Shown here: in pieces, positions 61,601-64,000 of the stretch | How the letters are laid out: every line of letters starts with the position of its first letter | How positions within the stretch are numbered: the stretch's first letter is position 1 | Assembly: GCA_965660145.1 (NCBI GenBank) | Contig: CBFHYX010000004.1 | Span: forward strand, 62,001-126,000 | Direction of reading: 5' to 3' | Source: JABURQ01 sp029243145 | GTDB taxonomy: Bacteria > Planctomycetota > Planctomycetia > Planctomycetales > Planctomycetaceae | Length of the DNA stretch: 64,000 bases | Made by a program: the position numbers and the translations under genes | Notes under the pieces: model-generated | Databases searched by the model: none | Told to the model about the DNA's origin: nothing | The model's input: only the letters and a program-made list of their open reading frames with translations

Positions 61601-64000
61601 CAATCTCGAGAGTTCGAAACTCTTCTTTCTTCTTCTTCGTTTCGTCTCCCGGTCGCGGCGCTTTTAATGGGCCTTCAAAAAGTATCGGGTCGAGTTTTGG
61701 TAATGGGATTTCCAACGCGCCGGTCGAATTGATCGAAACGGAAACCGGTAGTCCGGCAACAAGGCAACCATTCTCGCGTGCTAAATTCGCCCCGCTGATC
61801 GGGATGTTGACATATTCGATAACTTGATTCACGGGGACTTCAATCTGAAAAATTGCTTTCAGATTCGCCGGGCCTTCCGCTGTTAAACGACATTGATAGT
61901 GGGCTCCGGTCAATAAAACTTCACGTTGGTTTGTCTGGTTCTGGAAGATTGAGGATTGACGTTGCGAGCTGCGGACGTAAATCAATTCAGGAAGTTCTTC
62001 ATCGGGCTGATCGCCAGTATAGGGAATTAGAAGATCAACGGTTTGTGGGGCTTGGTCGGATCGTTGTTGCGCTGAACTTGGTTGCGCTGAACTTGTCGAC
62101 CAGAATAAGGGGATGAGAGTGATCATCAACGAGCCGATAGTCACTTTCCGCAAAGTTGTCTCTTCAGCACCTGGCATGAAATTGTGACGACTCCCATCGA
62201 GTCGTCGTCTGCCCAATAGGAAAATACGCGGGAAAAAAATCGTCAGAATAATCCCCGCACAGATGGCGCCAGTGAGCAAAGACCAATCATCGGGAATCCC
62301 ATAGCTCGCGAACACTAACGCAGAAACAAGCCAGGCCGCCGTTGTTGTTCGACCTTCCCAGCGTGTTAACCGCAACGACAAACCGAAAAAGAGTGTGAGA
62401 AAAAAAAGACTCCAGGCCGTTTGGCTTTGACGTGACCGAGACCAAACACGTACCGAAAGTTGAGTGGGAATCGTTCGCGACTCGAAAGTCAGTGTTAAGG
62501 GTGAATTGGGTAACGGTTGATCTTTCGGATCTGTCTGCTGAGAAAATAGAGACAGCCATTGCTGAGAATCCAGTGGATTGAAAATTGATTGAGTTGATGG
62601 GCGACCTAGCGGACCAAATAATCGTTGACTCCAATGGAGTGATTCTTGAGGCGTCCGTAATGTCAGTTGGTCGTTGTATCGATTGATCCTGCAATCTTCA
62701 GGTAATTTCAAATTCCATTCGATCCGGCCATCGAAATCATGAGATTGAGGAACGGGGAGATCACATGAAAAATGTCCTTGTCTCCAGGCCACCCGTGATT
62801 GATACACCAGTTCAAGAGCACTTGGATTCTGAGATTGCTGAAAGAGGAATACTGTCTCCCCGTTCTCATTCACGGTTCCCAAGACGACTTGGTCATTCAC
62901 TGTTGCCGTATAATGTGATATTTCTTCGGGAAGAGTGAGAACAAGTCGATCCTGTCCGGCGGCAAGAGGCCACTTCAGTCGATGCGAAAAATGCTCAGAC
63001 CAGGGAGAAACCAGCCTGCTCTCCAGTTTCAACTTGAGGACTTGCTGATCTGAGTCTTGGGCTCGCTGGCCAAGTTTGAATTCGAACTGCGAGTCGGCCG
63101 ATTCGTATTCGGACTCCCAACTCTCCGAGACATCACGTTCTAGCTGTCTGGTTTCAGTGACTAGAATTTGATTTCGTGGTGAAACTCGCTGATCGAAAAG
63201 CTGAACCCGTCCGCGGACATCATCGTCGTAATCAGGGACTGGAAGAATCGCTTGAATGATGCCGTCTGCCAAGAACTGACGAGAAGCCATCAAGACTACG
63301 TTTTCAGACGAGATGGCAGGCTCAAAGGTGAGTTCCCATTGCTTGATCTGGCTTTGTAAACTTTCCTTTTGAGATTCGATCGGCAGACATCGCACTTGGA
63401 TGTTCGAGGAGCCTTGGAGGCTCCACTGTAAGTGCTGCAAATCGACATCTGAAGATGTCTTGATCAAGAGGGGATTTCGTAGGTCGGCATCAGCAGGAAG
63501 TGAGATTTCAATGTTCTCTGTGACCATTGCCGGTCCCTGTTCAACCGCTGAGACTGTGATCTGATCAATGACTTCCAGAGCAGGGTTGGTGAGTGTTGAC
63601 GCGACCGGAAGAACCGAAAATCCAGGTTTTGTAGACAGCCATACTTTTCTGCGATTAAGGTTTTGTGAAAGAAGTGTTCCCGGCTCGGAAGTCGTGATCC
63701 AAGAGGGGATCTCGCTTTGGGTTAACTGTCTCCACCCGGTCAGACGACTGTTCAATTTCGGGGATGTTGATTCAGCATCGATGATCAATGCTTGGACGCT
63801 GGGAGTCTCGCCCGTCATGCGGATCGCGGGTATCACGGGAGTTTCGCTACGCGGACCCCGAAATGTCATCTTTAAATTCAGTGGTTGAGTACGACTGATA
63901 GCCACTGGTAACTCGACTCTCAGTATTTTTTGGCCGTTTGAGCGATCGATGGTCCATGGGAGATCAGGAGAGAAACGCATGCTGGTTTGGTTATGGAATT
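58692..64000 (-). CDS. Giant multi-domain membrane protein, 5' end outside window
   Basis: The frame runs open to the window edge, so the N-terminus is missing; at least 1768 aa lie inside. The first ~520 residues are beta-rich. A group of four hydrophobic helices follows (about 521-630 from the M at 63980). A further ~1050 residues of beta-rich sequence come next, with a Ser-rich acidic patch (GSSAQSSSGSSARSEE). The C-terminus has two or three helices (about 1685-1755) and a basic tail. I see no enzymatic motif and do not recognise a family. It converges with the pseudo-protease gene, 11 bases apart. M 63980 is not necessarily the real start, because the protein appears to begin mid-domain. 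Confidence 0.7.
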   Translation of the reverse strand, partial: FHNQTSMRFSPDLPWTIDRSNGQKILRVELPVAISRTQPLNLKMTFRGPRSETPVIPAIRMTGETPSVQALIIDAESTSPKLNSRLTGWRQLTQSEIPSWITTSEPGTLLSQNLNRRKVWLSTKPGFSVLPVASTLTNPALEVIDQITVSAVEQGPAMVTENIEISLPADADLRNPLLIKTSSDVDLQHLQWSLQGSSNIQVRCLPIESQKESLQSQIKQWELTFEPAISSENVVLMASRQFLADGIIQAILPVPDYDDDVRGRVQLFDQRVSPRNQILVTETRQLERDVSESWESEYESADSQFEFKLGQRAQDSDQQVLKLKLESRLVSPWSEHFSHRLKWPLAAGQDRLVLTLPEEISHYTATVNDQVVLGTVNENGETVFLFQQSQNPSALELVYQSRVAWRQGHFSCDLPVPQSHDFDGRIEWNLKLPEDCRINRYNDQLTLRTPQESLHWSQRLFGPLGRPSTQSIFNPLDSQQWLSLFSQQTDPKDQPLPNSPLTLTFESRTIPTQLSVRVWSRSRQSQTAWSLFFLTLFFGLSLRLTRWEGRTTTAAWLVSALVFASYGIPDDWSLLTGAICAGIILTIFFPRIFLLGRRRLDGSRHNFMPGAEETTLRKVTIGSLMITLIPLFWSTSSAQPSSAQQRSDQAPQTVDLLIPYTGDQPDEELPELIYVRSSQRQSSIFQNQTNQREVLLTGAHYQCRLTAEGPANLKAIFQIEVPVNQVIEYVNIPISGANLARENGCLVAGLPVSVSINSTGALEIPLPKLDPILFEGPLKAPRPGDETKKKKEEFRTLEIELNLYASINIQQATKQFELGIPAIDNSTFHCESAEGITIADFTGARGAVIYSEPQTFIADLGMSRTLVMSWYSQSPEGAEPLQPASPHLVLTSQISINAFPTYLNYRFRVAHQLKAGTLATIRWEVPQNFHYRKVSSGNILQTREFLEGNQRILLFDLEQSIDVESLPFVIDAEFVVPLSVEDEDEIRVEIPQLYHYKIENQTFSETEESLATVGIWSPPELPLTILEVPTQGLRTITADEFLSLWPEDASLQKPQFSYEITGGATLSYLKSESQPQKQAWVKETGTVGKQFLEWDWNGEIQTSRLPAFEHVFLVDPRLEILSVSVKEDQAERLNRWSRDGSRLTLRLSRKAEDSFQEVSIRTRLPLGGDENLQSGEEALQLPDIRLLGGDHVESIAEIYRTPSRSARWDDQTEGSSAQSSSGSSARSEETLFFDLIDRRNGIEDSKVLLIGQKNIPPVLKRELMISKRVDGDFDVVCTLTDIPSESISDALKLLIPTEWIPRFRISTSNHDNSTIDKIITKDGTLKLTIPPDMRFTPITLQSTLSAPTTDHWKMSWPFVSENCIYQNRVSLQLSDGWAPQQECRLSNLTNPKSANSPQAYDSWEYLCDDLELQKTELSDPAAVPIVPLLIARVDVRAGKPLRGHWWLVYRGRGREQLQLDIPLSIKVESVHTNHQPLDFERDAERGELSLKLNASGNWQSFLIDWEETKASEPQIILEQNVPVPRVIDVKVRDQRIILVAEKELKMTMHHGMSPVSQYEFRLSLLESYLRMMKEKEKSPQVLPLDLEWLLGSLLQDTAGAIGTDSLEDAQVQSFQRRFQKAQEDLLAAMPPDSQTQLSERLKSRSEQTELLWQDLMPGVMSATGLPDRQMIYAVVSPQAKKSKVWWISRSWYRGGIAVVAALIGIPLMLWIFRENTADWIAMNRVYAWMAIGLIWWTALELSVIGMLIFAVAVLAWMGNSMRHQSQRA

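Noticed and set aside
1..64000. tRNA, rRNA, CRISPR, IS element or phage genes
   Set aside because: I looked through the intergenic stretches for cloverleaf-like GGTTCGAATCC-type T-loops, direct spacer repeats and transposase frames and found none.

Overview
This 64 kb window reads as chromosomal DNA of a planctomycete, most likely in or near the Planctomycetaceae; the genus cannot be fixed from the sequence alone. The evidence is a DUF1559 pseudopilin with the H-x9-DG tail, a MoxR-DUF58-BatA-VWA cluster, a GldA / fused GldFG / DUF4340 ABC cluster, many long exported proteins of unknown function, PDZ proteases, and an NPCBM-domain protein. About 40 protein genes fill nearly all of the window. 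I found no rRNA, tRNA, CRISPR array, insertion sequence or prophage.

Layout. 0-2 kb: DUF1559 pseudopilin and an exported thioredoxin, converging on a strong hairpin terminator. 2.1-7.4 kb: minus-strand ABC operon (GldA-like ATPase, fused permease/GldG, DUF4340). 7.6-13.2 kb: a SurA-like membrane protein divergent from topA (TTG start). 13.2-17.2 kb: a LamG-like exported protein and a tightly overlapping ubiD-ubiE-ubiX menaquinone cluster. 17.3-24.9 kb: a BASS transporter, a small coiled-coil protein, a 959-aa exported protein, two tandem sulfotransferases and class II fructose-bisphosphate aldolase. 25-32 kb: a WD40 lipoprotein and a first BatA/VWA membrane pair. 32-35 kb: a degenerate sulfatase-like protein, coaD, two Hsp20 genes and a BFD-type [2Fe-2S] protein.

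35-58.7 kb looks like one functional block in two divergent arms separated by ispD. The minus arm is moxR - DUF58 - BatA/VWA - VWA - zinc-ribbon/DUF1559-like/STN-like - BFD ferredoxin. The plus arm is zinc-ribbon/STN-like - large membrane coiled-coil protein - charged low-complexity secreted protein - secreted TPR-like protein - NPCBM protein - three consecutive HtrA-type proteins. The first HtrA has an intact His-Asp-Ser triad, the second lacks the Ser, and the third lacks all three residues and ends in an alpha/beta-hydrolase domain that has lost its nucleophile. I infer an envelope assembly or quality-control system: a cytoplasmic MoxR ATPase, several MIDAS-bearing membrane proteins, and a periplasmic set of one active protease plus two pseudo-proteases. 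This is the best candidate for an undescribed system here.

58.7-64 kb holds one giant minus-strand membrane protein cut by the window edge. Start sites have been moved inward where a Shine-Dalgarno sequence, signal peptide or family N-terminus argued for it, and each entry says so.
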